A stretch of 64,000 nucleotides of DNA from an uncultured Verrucomicrobiae bacterium (GTDB lineage Bacteria; Verrucomicrobiota; Verrucomicrobiia; JADLBR01; CALLMV01). Below the pieces are notes generated by a model. The model searched no databases. It had not been told where the DNA came from and was given only the letters and a program-made list of their open reading frames with translations. Positions 1-8,166 of the stretch are shown here, in pieces; position 1 is the stretch's first letter; every line of letters starts with the position of its first letter. The stretch is taken from assembly GCA_938005615.1 (NCBI GenBank), contig CALLMV010000023.1:21973-85972 (forward strand), written 5' to 3'. A program made the position numbers and the translations under genes.

Positions 1-249
1 AAGGATGATCGCGTTAAAACCCGTGTCTGCTGCTACACGAACGATGTTTCGAAATTCTTCCCGCTGCTGGTCTGCGCTTAATCCTGGCTGCGAAGGCCAG
101 TCCAAGTTGTAAACCGTGGCTACCCACAGCCCACGAAACTCTTCTCGGGGCGGTTGTTGGTGATTGTTGGTATCAAAAAACTTTTGGGCACTGAGACTGT
201 TAGTGATGCTTATTAAAGCCAAAACTGTCCAGCATCTAGAGATATTCAT
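1..249 (-). CDS. GHL10-type glycosyl hydrolase (DUF187/YngK-like), N-terminal part
   Basis: Only the first 83 codons are inside the window; the gene continues beyond the left edge. Residues 1-22 form a signal peptide (hydrophobic WTVLALISI stretch, then Ser-Ala before the mature part), so the product is exported. Residues 35-57 read REEFRGLWVATVYNLDWPS, which is the entry strand of the glycosyl-hydrolase-like 10 family, followed by the first barrel helix and DTGFNAIIL. This family is thought to act on cell-surface or peptidoglycan-type glycans; the substrate here is unknown. The ATG shares bases with the folD stop (ATGA at 246-249), so it is translationally coupled to folD. Family assignment is by motif memory. 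Confidence 0.8.
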   Translation of the reverse strand, partial: MNISRCWTVLALISITNSLSAQKFFDTNNHQQPPREEFRGLWVATVYNLDWPSQPGLSADQQREEFRNIVRVAADTGFNAIIL

Positions 250-1142
250 AAGCGACCTGAAGCGACTGAATTCTCTGCCGCCTTGATGGTGTTGGCCATG
301 AGCATAGCGATTGTCATCGGCCCGACACCGCCCGGATTGGGTGTTATTGCACCAGCGACTGTTCGTACTTCTTCCTGGCACACATCACCGACCAAACGGT
401 AACCGCGTGGACAGCTTTGATCCTCTACACGGTTCACACCAACATCGACAACCGTAGCACCCGGTCTCACCATATCAGCTCGTACGAACTCCGCCTGTCC
501 CATCGCCGCCACAAGGATGTCCGCCCGACGGCAATGTTCTGGCACTCCGCGGCTGCGTGAATGCACTAGAGTCACAGTGGCATCTGCCTCTTTTGATTTT
601 TGGCACAACATGGCTGCCAGCGGTTTGCCCACGATATTTCCCCGCCCTAGTATGACAACATCCGCCCCTTGTATGGGTACTCCACAACGTACTAACAACT
701 CTACGATTCCTGCAGGCGTGCATGGTCGGAAACCGCAGGCGTCTCCGAGCAAAAGCTTCCCCATATTTTCGGGATGGAAGCCGTCGACATCCTTACTTGG
801 GTCCACACTGGCGAAGACCCGCTGCTCGCAAATATGCCTAGGTAACGGAGCCTGCACCAAGATTCCGTGCACTGACGCATCCTCGTTCAGAGTCGCTAAC
901 AGGGAGATCAGGTCCCTCTCGCTCGTGGAATTTTTCAAGACGATGGTCCGAGAGCTAATACCTAATTCTTTCGCTTTTTTTTCCTTCATCTCGACGTAAG
1001 CTCGTGATGCTGGGTCCTCCCCCACACGCACAAAAACCAAGCCCGGCACAACTCCGTTAGCTGACAAAAGCGAAATACGCTCGCGCGTCTCAGCGTGAAT
1101 TTGATCGGCCACTAACTTCCCATTAAGCACAACAGCAGACAT
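246..1142 (-). CDS. folD: Bifunctional methylenetetrahydrofolate dehydrogenase / cyclohydrolase
   Basis: Interconverts methylene-, methenyl- and formyl-tetrahydrofolate in the cytoplasm using NADP. About 298 residues, normal for FolD. Visible family marks are YVEMKEKKAKELGI with the catalytic Tyr and Lys, VQAPLPRHI, the DVDGFHPENMGKL segment, PCTPAGIVELL, the nucleotide loop GRGNIVGKPLA, VDVGVNR and the C-terminal GAITPNPGGVGPMTIAML. An in-frame TTG lies two codons upstream (1148); the ATG at 1142 gives the usual short N terminus and is preferred. It sits between lptF/G upstream and the GHL10 gene downstream on the same strand, overlapping the latter by four bases. No missing residues were noticed. 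Confidence 0.97.
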   Translation of the reverse strand: MSAVVLNGKLVADQIHAETRERISLLSANGVVPGLVFVRVGEDPASRAYVEMKEKKAKELGISSRTIVLKNSTSERDLISLLATLNEDASVHGILVQAPLPRHICEQRVFASVDPSKDVDGFHPENMGKLLLGDACGFRPCTPAGIVELLVRCGVPIQGADVVILGRGNIVGKPLAAMLCQKSKEADATVTLVHSRSRGVPEHCRRADILVAAMGQAEFVRADMVRPGATVVDVGVNRVEDQSCPRGYRLVGDVCQEEVRTVAGAITPNPGGVGPMTIAMLMANTIKAAENSVASGRL

Positions 1143-1206
1143 CGCCAAGAACTATGCAGAAACCACGCGCTGCGCCAACACATCAAACTCGTCGCTGGCC
1201 AGTAAA

Positions 1207-2325
1207 TCATGATCGTGATGACCTCCAAAAAAGGTACACACCCAAACTTTGGAAAACCAAATTTGGCGACCAGATCAACAGCTCCGGAAAGATCGCCCCG
1301 TGTTCCTTAAAGCTTTCCGCAAACACGATCAGAAAGTAATAACCAAACGAAATTGCAAAGCTTAATGCAAAGCCCACGCTTGTCTCTCTCCTGTGCGAGT
1401 GCACCGCCAGCGGGATTCCCACAAGCGCCAGAGTTAAAGGTCCAAGCGAAGCAGCCACGCGCTTTTGAATCTCTGTCAACATCGGTGCAAAGTTAAAATT
1501 ATCCGCTGCTGTTCTGCCCAAAAACACACGCCCGATCAACTCATCTAACCGAAGCGAGGAAAGACCGCGTCGCTCCTCCATCTGATCTCGCAAAGGCTCG
1601 AGCGGTATGCGCACCGGTGCCTCCTCAAAGCGTGTGCCTGCGTTTATCAAAGTCACATCCCGAGGCTGGTTCTTGTCGCGTTCATCCACGCGCACTCCGT
1701 GCAGACTCAAAAGGATACCCTCCCCGGATGCATCCGCCTCTACGACGGCCCGCAGTGCCCTCAGAGAACGCACCACTCTATCATCGGGGCCTAACTCCCA
1801 CACATGAACATTTCTCAAGTGCGGCCCTTGTTTTTCCTCCACCCAGATACGCAAACCCGGGAACACACTCAACACCTGCCCTGGCTCGAACATTGCCGTG
1901 GGTGTTCGCTCTGCTAGCGTCAAACCCATAAGCCGCAATCTTGCATCTGCCCACGGCGCCACCGTCGTGCTCATCAAGAGGCAGATCCCGCTTGCGCCAG
2001 CTGCTGTCAGCACCACGGGTGCCGTCAACCATGCCAGAGAGATCCCCGCTGCACGAGCCGCCACCAACTCGCTGTCCGAACTCATGCGGCCCAGAGCGAT
2101 CATGATCCCCGTCAACAAACTCCAAGGAATAGTGAAAATTAGCGAAAACGGAATCAGCAGCAGAAAAATCTCCAGCATGTACCATAGTGGTACTTCACTG
2201 CTAACTAGCAGGTGGAAAAACCGTGTCATCACATTACCCACCACCAGTACAAAAGTCAGCAAGCCCAGTGTGATTCCAGCTGTGCGCAACACCGAACTCA
2301 ACAAATACCAGCGGAGAATCGCCAT
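1207..2325 (-). CDS. LptF/LptG-family lipopolysaccharide export permease
   Basis: Inner-membrane subunit of the LptB2FG transporter that moves lipopolysaccharide to the outer membrane. About 372 residues. The N terminus carries three membrane segments with the family pattern (AILRWYLLSSVLRTAGITL, then IPFSLIFTIPWSLLTGIMIALGRMSSDSELVAARAAGIS), a periplasmic beta-jellyroll region in the middle, and three C-terminal membrane segments (LALVGIPLAV, FAISFGYYFLIVFAES, LVFQSLGVYLFWRS). The MSSDSELVAARAAG coupling helix is diagnostic. The ATG at 2325 matches the family's short N terminus better than the in-frame GTG at 2352. A second LptF/G subunit is expected elsewhere. LptF and LptG cannot be told apart by eye. 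Confidence 0.9.
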   Translation of the reverse strand: MAILRWYLLSSVLRTAGITLGLLTFVLVVGNVMTRFFHLLVSSEVPLWYMLEIFLLLIPFSLIFTIPWSLLTGIMIALGRMSSDSELVAARAAGISLAWLTAPVVLTAAGASGICLLMSTTVAPWADARLRLMGLTLAERTPTAMFEPGQVLSVFPGLRIWVEEKQGPHLRNVHVWELGPDDRVVRSLRALRAVVEADASGEGILLSLHGVRVDERDKNQPRDVTLINAGTRFEEAPVRIPLEPLRDQMEERRGLSSLRLDELIGRVFLGRTAADNFNFAPMLTEIQKRVAASLGPLTLALVGIPLAVHSHRRETSVGFALSFAISFGYYFLIVFAESFKEHGAIFPELLIWSPNLVFQSLGVYLFWRSSRS

Positions 2326-2533
2326 CAGCAAGGATACAGCCCCACGAGCCACAATATCAACACATCAACAGGTACATCGCACCAAAAATTTAATTTTGTA
2401 GCAAATAAGCACAGCAACATTAAAACATTAAAATATTGTAATGTAATAATGTATTACCAGGATACATTACACACATCAAACAAAGTCCACTCCTCGCTTG
2501 CCCGAGCAGTTGGTGTGATGCATAACACCGTGC

Positions 2534-3475
2534 ATGCCTAGAACACTCGTCACCGGTGCCGCAGGATTCCTCGGTTCACACCTCTGCGAACGCCTCCTGG
2601 CCGAGGGCCACGAAGTCATCGCCATGGACAACCTCCTCACCGGAAACATCGACAACATCGCCCACCTTTACGACCGCGAACAATTCAAATACATCAAGCA
2701 CAACGTCACCGAATACATCTTCTACCCTGGCCCGCTCGACTACATCTTCCACTTCGCCTCCCCCGCCAGCCCCATTGATTACCTTGAGCACCCCATCCCC
2801 ACGCTCAAAGTCGGCGCCCTCGGCACGCACAACGCCCTGGGCCTGGCACACGCCAAGAAGGCCAAGTTCCTCCTCGCCTCCACCTCCGAGGTGTATGGCG
2901 ATCCGCTCGTGCACCCGCAACGAGAAGACTACTGGGGCAATGTGAACCCGATCGGCCCGCGCGGCGTTTACGACGAAGCCAAGCGCTTTGCCGAAGCCAT
3001 CACCATGGCCTACCATCGCAGCCACGGCCTGCGCACCCACATCGTGCGCATCTTTAACACCTACGGGCCTCGCATGAGGCTGCGCGACGGGCGTGTCGTC
3101 CCCGCCTTCATTGGGCAGGCCCTACGAGGTGAAGACTTGACCGTGTTTGGTGACGGTAAACAAACGCGCAGCTTCTGCTACGTGAGTGACCTGATTGATG
3201 GCATCTATCGCCTCTCGCAGAGCGACTACCACGAGCCGGTGAACATCGGCGACCCGACGGAACTCACCGTGCTACAATTTGCCGAAGAAATCCTCAGGCT
3301 CACCGGGTCAAAATCCAAAATCGTCCACAAACCCCTGCCTGTGGACGATCCCAAGCAACGCCGGCCCGACATCTCCCTGGCCAAGCGCGTTTTGGGCTGG
3401 GAGCCGCGCGTCCCGCTCTCTGAAGGCCTGGGCAAGACAATTGAGTATTTCAAGACCAAGGTGGGCGGAAGCTGA
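2534..3475 (+). CDS. UDP-glucuronate decarboxylase (UDP-xylose synthase)
   Basis: NAD-dependent extended short-chain dehydrogenase that turns UDP-glucuronic acid into UDP-xylose for surface polysaccharide. 313 residues, as in the Uxs family. Seen: Rossmann loop [10 protein letters not shown] at residues 8-17, [15 protein letters not shown], the [12 protein letters not shown] signature typical of Uxs, STSEVYGDP with the catalytic Ser, YDEAKRFAE with the Tyr-x-x-x-Lys pair, NTYGPRM, and the sugar-binding R-x-D-G-R-V-V-P region. It stands alone between a divergent minus-strand operon and a 322-base spacer. No clear Shine-Dalgarno precedes the ATG. The coding strand is rich in C-ending codons. 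Confidence 0.93.
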   Translation: MPRTLVTGAAGFLGSHLCERLLAEGHEVIAMDNLLTGNIDNIAHLYDREQFKYIKHNVTEYIFYPGPLDYIFHFASPASPIDYLEHPIPTLKVGALGTHNALGLAHAKKAKFLLASTSEVYGDPLVHPQREDYWGNVNPIGPRGVYDEAKRFAEAITMAYHRSHGLRTHIVRIFNTYGPRMRLRDGRVVPAFIGQALRGEDLTVFGDGKQTRSFCYVSDLIDGIYRLSQSDYHEPVNIGDPTELTVLQFAEEILRLTGSKSKIVHKPLPVDDPKQRRPDISLAKRVLGWEPRVPLSEGLGKTIEYFKTKVGGS

Positions 3476-3797
3476 TCCGGATCTAATCACTGTAAAACGT
3501 GGAACTTGAAGGCGTGTTATTAATATCGTTGCTGGCCTGCCGGGAGCTGCAGATTTAGATTGTCTTTAAAAATTACTATATAAGAATCTTTTAATATTGA
3601 GTAATTAAATTTTTAAAACTCAGTAATGCGTTTCGATAAAAAATCAGAAAACTATTGAATTAAGTATTGAATTAAAATATTGTAATATTGATATATATTG
3701 ATATGTTTTAATATTATTAGCAGCAAATCGATATCTGTTCCCGGGATAAGAATTTCCTCGCTCACAGTGCTAAGCAAGAGGGAGTGGCCGCTGCGTG
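3476..3797. other. AT-rich intergenic spacer without a recognisable gene
   Basis: The space between the convergent uxs and rhaA genes is strongly AT-rich, above all from 3555 to 3720. It contains reiterated ATATTGATAT-type words (for example TAATATTGATATATATTGATAT around 3686-3708) and TTAAAA runs. No ORF, tRNA or convincing GC-rich terminator was seen. Similar words occur in the spacer before uxs (2425-2455) and in the spacer after rpoC (33160-33200). Confidence 0.7.
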
Positions 3798-5045
3798 TTA
3801 TTTACGCCCAAGCAGGACCTTCGCCTCGTAGTTTTTAATGTGTTCCGGAAGTTCGATATCTGTGGGCATATTGTGCCTGCGGCAAAACTCTTCCCAAACT
3901 GCCGACCAGGGGAGGCTTTTAGCGGCTTCATGCAGCATGAGGCGGGTGGTGTAGTCGCCTGCTGCCTCGGCGGTGCGGAGGCGATCACGGGGCTCAAGCA
4001 GCGCGATGAGGAGTGCTTTTCTTGCAGCTCGAGCGCCGATTACCCATGCGGCGATCCGGTTGATGGAGGCATCAAAATAATCCAGGCCGATGTGGACGCG
4101 ATCTAGAGCGGCGCAGCGGACAATTTCTCGCATAATGTCGATCGTGGGATCATCGAGTAGCACGACATGGTCGCTGTCCCAACGAATTCCTCGGGAAACA
4201 TGGAGCAGCAGTCGCGGCAGGAAAAGCAGGGCAGAGGAGATTTTATCGGCCAGACTTTCCGTGGGGTGAAAGTGGCCCGCATCGAGACAGAGTGTGATCT
4301 GTTTCTGGACAGCGTAGGATAGGTAGAATTCATGACTGCCAGCTACGTAGCTTTCCGAGCCGATGCCAAAGAGTTTGCTTTCCACGGCATCAATGTTGTA
4401 CGTGTTGTCGCAAGGGGCGGCGAGGATTTGATCGAGGCTGTCACGCAGCCTCGCCCGGAAGCTCAGGCGGTCTGCAGGCAGGTCCTTCATGCCATCGGGT
4501 ATCCAGATGTTGGTGATGCAGGGGTTGGCGAGCGCACGGCCGATATGTTCACCGATCTGGCGGCACTGGATGCAGTGGCGGATCCAAAATTCGCGGATTT
4601 TGCGCTCGGGGTGGGTGAGGGTGAGTCCGCTGGCGGCGTTGGGATGAGCAAAACAAGTGGGGTTGAAGTCCATGCCCAGAGACCGTTCTGAGCACCAGGA
4701 AATCCAGCTCGCGAAGTGTTCTGGGCCTATGGCGTCGCGCTCCACCCGCCCGGAGGAGAAGTCGCCATAGATGGCGTGAAGATTCAGGCGATGGGCTCCT
4801 GGGAGCAAAGCCAACGCGGCATCCAAGTCGGCGCGCAGTTCTGAGATGTCACGTGCGCGGCCCGGGTAGTTGCCCGTGACAGCTAAGCCCGAACCGGAGA
4901 TGTCACCGCTTCGTTCGAACCCCCTCACATCATCGCCTTGCCAGCAATGGAGGGCGATGGGCGTGCGAGCGAGTGTGGTAAGTGCAGATTCGACATCTAC
5001 GCCTAGGGAGGTGTAGGTTCTTATGGCAAAGTCAAAAGATGTCAT
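3798..5045 (-). CDS. rhaA: L-rhamnose isomerase
   Basis: Converts L-rhamnose to L-rhamnulose, the first step of rhamnose catabolism. 415 residues against about 419 in Escherichia coli, and alignable from end to end from memory: LHCWQGDDVRGFE, TGNYPGRARDISELRAD, LNLHAIYGD, MDFNPTCFAHP, NIWIPDGMKDLPADR, HIDAVESKLFGIG-type (here NIDAVESKLFGIGSES), CLDAGHFHPTES with metal-binding Asp and His, WDSDHVVLLDD, and GLDYFDASINRIAAWVIG. All the metal and substrate residues noticed in these motifs are retained. No rhaB kinase or rhaD aldolase lies beside it, so the rest of the pathway must be elsewhere, or the gene acts on another aldose. Confidence 0.97.
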   Translation of the reverse strand: MTSFDFAIRTYTSLGVDVESALTTLARTPIALHCWQGDDVRGFERSGDISGSGLAVTGNYPGRARDISELRADLDAALALLPGAHRLNLHAIYGDFSSGRVERDAIGPEHFASWISWCSERSLGMDFNPTCFAHPNAASGLTLTHPERKIREFWIRHCIQCRQIGEHIGRALANPCITNIWIPDGMKDLPADRLSFRARLRDSLDQILAAPCDNTYNIDAVESKLFGIGSESYVAGSHEFYLSYAVQKQITLCLDAGHFHPTESLADKISSALLFLPRLLLHVSRGIRWDSDHVVLLDDPTIDIMREIVRCAALDRVHIGLDYFDASINRIAAWVIGARAARKALLIALLEPRDRLRTAEAAGDYTTRLMLHEAAKSLPWSAVWEEFCRRHNMPTDIELPEHIKNYEAKVLLGRK

Positions 5046-5112
5046 CTGTGTATTATTATAATTTATTGGGTAGTGTCAGTAACAAATTTCATGTCTGGCG
5101 GGGTTTTATTTG

Positions 5113-5823
5113 TTAAAGGTTCCAACCGCCGGAGACGATGATGTGTGAGCCGGTGATGTATTCGGTATTTGGTTCAAGCAGTGGGCGGATGGCACGCCAG
5201 ATGTCGTCGCACGATCCAAATCTTCCAGCAGGAATCTTGGGCGCTGTGTCGAGATCTATGCTGTTATCGAGAATACCTGGCGAAACCATGTTGATGGTGA
5301 CTCCATGAGCGGCCTCGCTGCGGGCAAATGTGTGCATGAGCAGGAGCAGGCCGGTCTTGCCGATGTGATAAGAGAGGGAGAGTTGCCGTGCAGTGAGTTT
5401 GCCCGCTGCAGAATCGCCGATGAGAATGATGCGGCCACGCGACTGACGCAGCAAAGGCAGGCAGGCTCGCGTGGCGAAGTACGCGGCGCTGATTGTGCTG
5501 GAAATGCCAACGTCCCACTGCTCTTGAGTGAGTTCGGCAGAAGCGACTGGTTGGTATGTACCCGCGTTGTTGATGAGTACGTCGAGCTGGCCGTGTGAAT
5601 TGGCGATTTCTTGTGCGAGTTGCTGTGCATCGCAGTCACGCGAGAGGTCGGCCCGGTGAGCGGTGTGTTGCGGGCCGAGGCCAGCGGCTAGTTCGCGAGC
5701 TACCGAGATATTTTTATGGGCATGAAGCGCGAGCGTGTATCCGGTTGAGGCCAGGCAGTGTGCGAGGTGGGTACCAAGGCCACCGGGGCGACCGGCTCCT
5801 GTGATGAGGGCAATTTTTTTCAT
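5113..5823 (-). CDS. Short-chain dehydrogenase/reductase, substrate unknown
   Basis: Classical SDR of 236 residues. The cofactor loop is TGAGRPGGLG, two residues longer than the usual TGxxxGxG. It is followed by the NNAG element (INNAG near residue 86), a Ser in IGDSAAG, the catalytic pair in YHIGKTG (Tyr and Lys four apart) and the C-terminal GSHIIVSGG. Overall character is closest to FabG-like or pteridine-reductase-like enzymes, and its substrate cannot be read from the sequence. It lies downstream of nothing on its own strand except, 67 bases further, rhaA, so the two may be co-transcribed. It is divergent from lipA, with a 104-base promoter space between them. Confidence 0.85.
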   Translation of the reverse strand: MKKIALITGAGRPGGLGTHLAHCLASTGYTLALHAHKNISVARELAAGLGPQHTAHRADLSRDCDAQQLAQEIANSHGQLDVLINNAGTYQPVASAELTQEQWDVGISSTISAAYFATRACLPLLRQSRGRIILIGDSAAGKLTARQLSLSYHIGKTGLLLLMHTFARSEAAHGVTINMVSPGILDNSIDLDTAPKIPAGRFGSCDDIWRAIRPLLEPNTEYITGSHIIVSGGWNL

Positions 5824-5927
5824 TTAGTTGAACATGCTACTGCAAGCCACGGCGTGCGGGAAGGTCAAGTTGTGCTGCTGCTCAAGCGGGTATTGCAATT
5901 GAGGCAGTTTCGTATGATGCTCTTATC

Positions 5928-6872
5928 ATGTCCTGCAGTCTGCATTCGCCGTCGCTACTTCAGAACGCACCCGCCCGGCTGGGGGTGGAGCAAAGAGAGG
6001 ATGGCACGACTAGAAAGCCTTCATGGCTGAAAGTGAAGCTGCCGACTTCTCCGGTTTTTCAGTCGACCACTGATCTGGTACGCGATCTACGCCTCAACAC
6101 CGTCTGCGAGGAGGCAAAGTGTCCGAATCGTTGGGAATGCTGGTCTCGTGGGTCGGCCACTATCATGATCGCTGGGCAGCAATGTACTCGGGCGTGTAAA
6201 TTTTGTGCAGTGGGAACGGCCAGACCGGGCCCCTTGGAAGCGGACGAGCCGGAGCGTGTCGCCGAGGCTGCAGTGCGGATGGGCTTGAGGCACATCGTCA
6301 TCACTATGGTAGCCCGAGATGATTTGCCTGATGGGGCTGCAGGGCATGTGGCCCGCACGATCAAAGCAGTGCGCAGGGCAAAACCCGGCATCGTTGTTGA
6401 AGTGTTGGTTAGTGACTTTCAGGGCAGGCTGCGCGATGTGGAAATGGTGGTGGACGCGGGACCGGACATCTACAATCACAACGTAGAGACTGTTCGGCGG
6501 TTGACTCCTACTGTGCGCCACCGCGCGACTTACGATCGTTCTCTGATGGTGCTAGCACACGTCAAGGCACTCAACTCCAGGATGGTGACCAAAAGTGGAA
6601 TCATGCTCGGGCTGGGCGAGACGGGTGAGGAAATCCGAATCACTTTGCAAGACATCAGGTCAGTTGGTTGCGAGATTGTCACTTTGGGGCAGTACTTGCA
6701 GCCGAATAAAGAGCTTTTGCCAGTAAAATCGTGGGTGACACCTGAAGAGTTCGAAGCCTGGGAAATTTATGCGAAAAGCCTCGGTTACAGGTACGTGGCC
6801 TCTGGTCCCCTGGTGCGATCCTCTTACTATGCCGATGCTGTGCGTATTGAGCAGTTGGCTAGCAGTTCTTAA
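5928..6872 (+). CDS. lipA: Lipoyl synthase
   Basis: Radical-SAM enzyme that inserts two sulfurs into protein-bound octanoate to make lipoate. 314 residues. Both iron-sulfur sites are visible: the auxiliary cluster motif CEEAKCPNRWEC near residues 59-70 and the radical-SAM motif CTRACKFC near 86-93. The C-terminal RSSYYAD motif that supplies the serine ligand is also present. Other marks are VARDDLPDGAAGH, NHNVETVRRLTP, KSGIMLGLGE and TLGQYLQP. The first 35 residues are poorly conserved, so an internal start is possible, although no better ATG was noted. No lipB is adjacent. Confidence 0.97.
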   Translation: MSCSLHSPSLLQNAPARLGVEQREDGTTRKPSWLKVKLPTSPVFQSTTDLVRDLRLNTVCEEAKCPNRWECWSRGSATIMIAGQQCTRACKFCAVGTARPGPLEADEPERVAEAAVRMGLRHIVITMVARDDLPDGAAGHVARTIKAVRRAKPGIVVEVLVSDFQGRLRDVEMVVDAGPDIYNHNVETVRRLTPTVRHRATYDRSLMVLAHVKALNSRMVTKSGIMLGLGETGEEIRITLQDIRSVGCEIVTLGQYLQPNKELLPVKSWVTPEEFEAWEIYAKSLGYRYVASGPLVRSSYYADAVRIEQLASSS

Positions 6873-6924
6873 GCAGCCTGCTTTTTAATCTTCCTAGCAG
6901 ACGGTATTGCGCCTTGAATGGAGC

Positions 6925-8091
6925 ATGGCCGATGAAGTGACATTGTTAAGAGCGCGTGCTCTTGCACCCTGGGCACAAACGGTGACAGATAGTCGCGGAC
7001 GTGAAACTATTGAGGAGGTACCCGCCTTTCATGACGAATTCTCTTTCGATATTTCCAAAATTCTCGGCTCTCAAGCATGGCAGAGCTTGGGCGGAAAATT
7101 CCTGAGGATTGGCGGCGGAGGCCCCAGTCTCGCCCAAATCGCACAATCTGCCGCTGAGATGGCACGCCTGATCGCCCGCGTGCTGCACTGCAATGAGGAA
7201 TTAACCACTGCAGCAACTCTAGCGCATTTCTTGGGCATGGCCCCCGGTGGTCATCTTGGCAGACGGACCCTGGAATGGATGATGCGGCCCCATGGAGAAT
7301 ACTCCGTTTTGGGACAAGCGCTGCGCGTTTTAGAAGAGGTTGAGGTCATCCACCCAGATTATAATGGATTGAATTTGAGTTGGGAGATACGGGAAGCACT
7401 GGGAGCCACAAGGCCTGGCAGCGGGCGCGTGGATGTACAGTTAGGCTTTGCGCCAGAATCTGTTTGTGTTGAAGCGCAGGTAGCCCGGGTGGGTGTTCAT
7501 TTGGGGATGTTTCTAGCAATGCTCGAACATGGTTTTGCGAGCAGTTTGGTGTTCTCTGAGATGTTGGAGGAGTGTTCCCTCTGGAGATGGGCCGAGACTT
7601 CGGTAGCGAAAGAATACAGAAGGGTGGAAGATAGAAGGAGTCTGCCACTTTGTTTTAAGCGCATTCAAGACCGCATCATCAGCGAGGTTTGCCGTGACTC
7701 ACTTGAGAAACTGGAAACCACAGCACCTGGTAGCGCAGACGCAGTAAGAAAGACTCCGATTTCTTTTGTTAAGCTCCCGTCATCTACTCTCTCAGAAATT
7801 CAGGCCGTTGATGAAGTAGTGCGTACGCAAATATTCTATGCCAGCGATGATGCGCGTATTCGCACTAAACAAATGGAACGCTACAACCAGTTGTTTGAAT
7901 TGCTGGTGCATAACACAACGCTACTTGGGCCGCATGCGGGACATAGACTGAAAAAACAAACTGCACAGCGCGTAGTCTGCGATCAGTGGTGCATGATGAA
8001 CGACCATGCGCTTAATGAAATGGTGCAGGATCTGCTGGGTCTGGATTCAGAGCAATACATTGTTCAAAGCTCCCTGCCCATCCAGACATAA
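6925..8091 (+). CDS. dGTPase-family HD protein lacking the catalytic residues (predicted pseudoenzyme)
   Basis: About 388 residues that follow the scaffold of deoxyguanosinetriphosphate triphosphohydrolases. Retained scaffold words are MARLIARVL, NEELTTAATLAHFLG, NGLNLSWEIREAL, VEAQVARV and a C-terminal RVVCDQW. Aligned by eye with the family pattern, the metal-site His of RTRLTHS becomes Ile. In the HD pair, His stays but Asp becomes Phe (LAHFLG). The His of FEHN becomes Val, and the Asp/His residues of the ADEIAYxxHDxDDG segment become Val, Ala and Met. So the fold seems kept while catalysis is lost; a ligand-binding or regulatory role is inferred. Start: ATG at 6925, with an in-frame TTG at 6907. 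It follows lipA by about 50 bases. Confidence 0.75.
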   Translation: MADEVTLLRARALAPWAQTVTDSRGRETIEEVPAFHDEFSFDISKILGSQAWQSLGGKFLRIGGGGPSLAQIAQSAAEMARLIARVLHCNEELTTAATLAHFLGMAPGGHLGRRTLEWMMRPHGEYSVLGQALRVLEEVEVIHPDYNGLNLSWEIREALGATRPGSGRVDVQLGFAPESVCVEAQVARVGVHLGMFLAMLEHGFASSLVFSEMLEECSLWRWAETSVAKEYRRVEDRRSLPLCFKRIQDRIISEVCRDSLEKLETTAPGSADAVRKTPISFVKLPSSTLSEIQAVDEVVRTQIFYASDDARIRTKQMERYNQLFELLVHNTTLLGPHAGHRLKKQTAQRVVCDQWCMMNDHALNEMVQDLLGLDSEQYIVQSSLPIQT

Positions 8092-8166
8092 ATTGTTCCA
8101 AGAATTTTTTTTCGGTCATCTCAAGCTGGTCTTTTCACTCCCAACTCTTCTGTCAGCATTGCGGCG

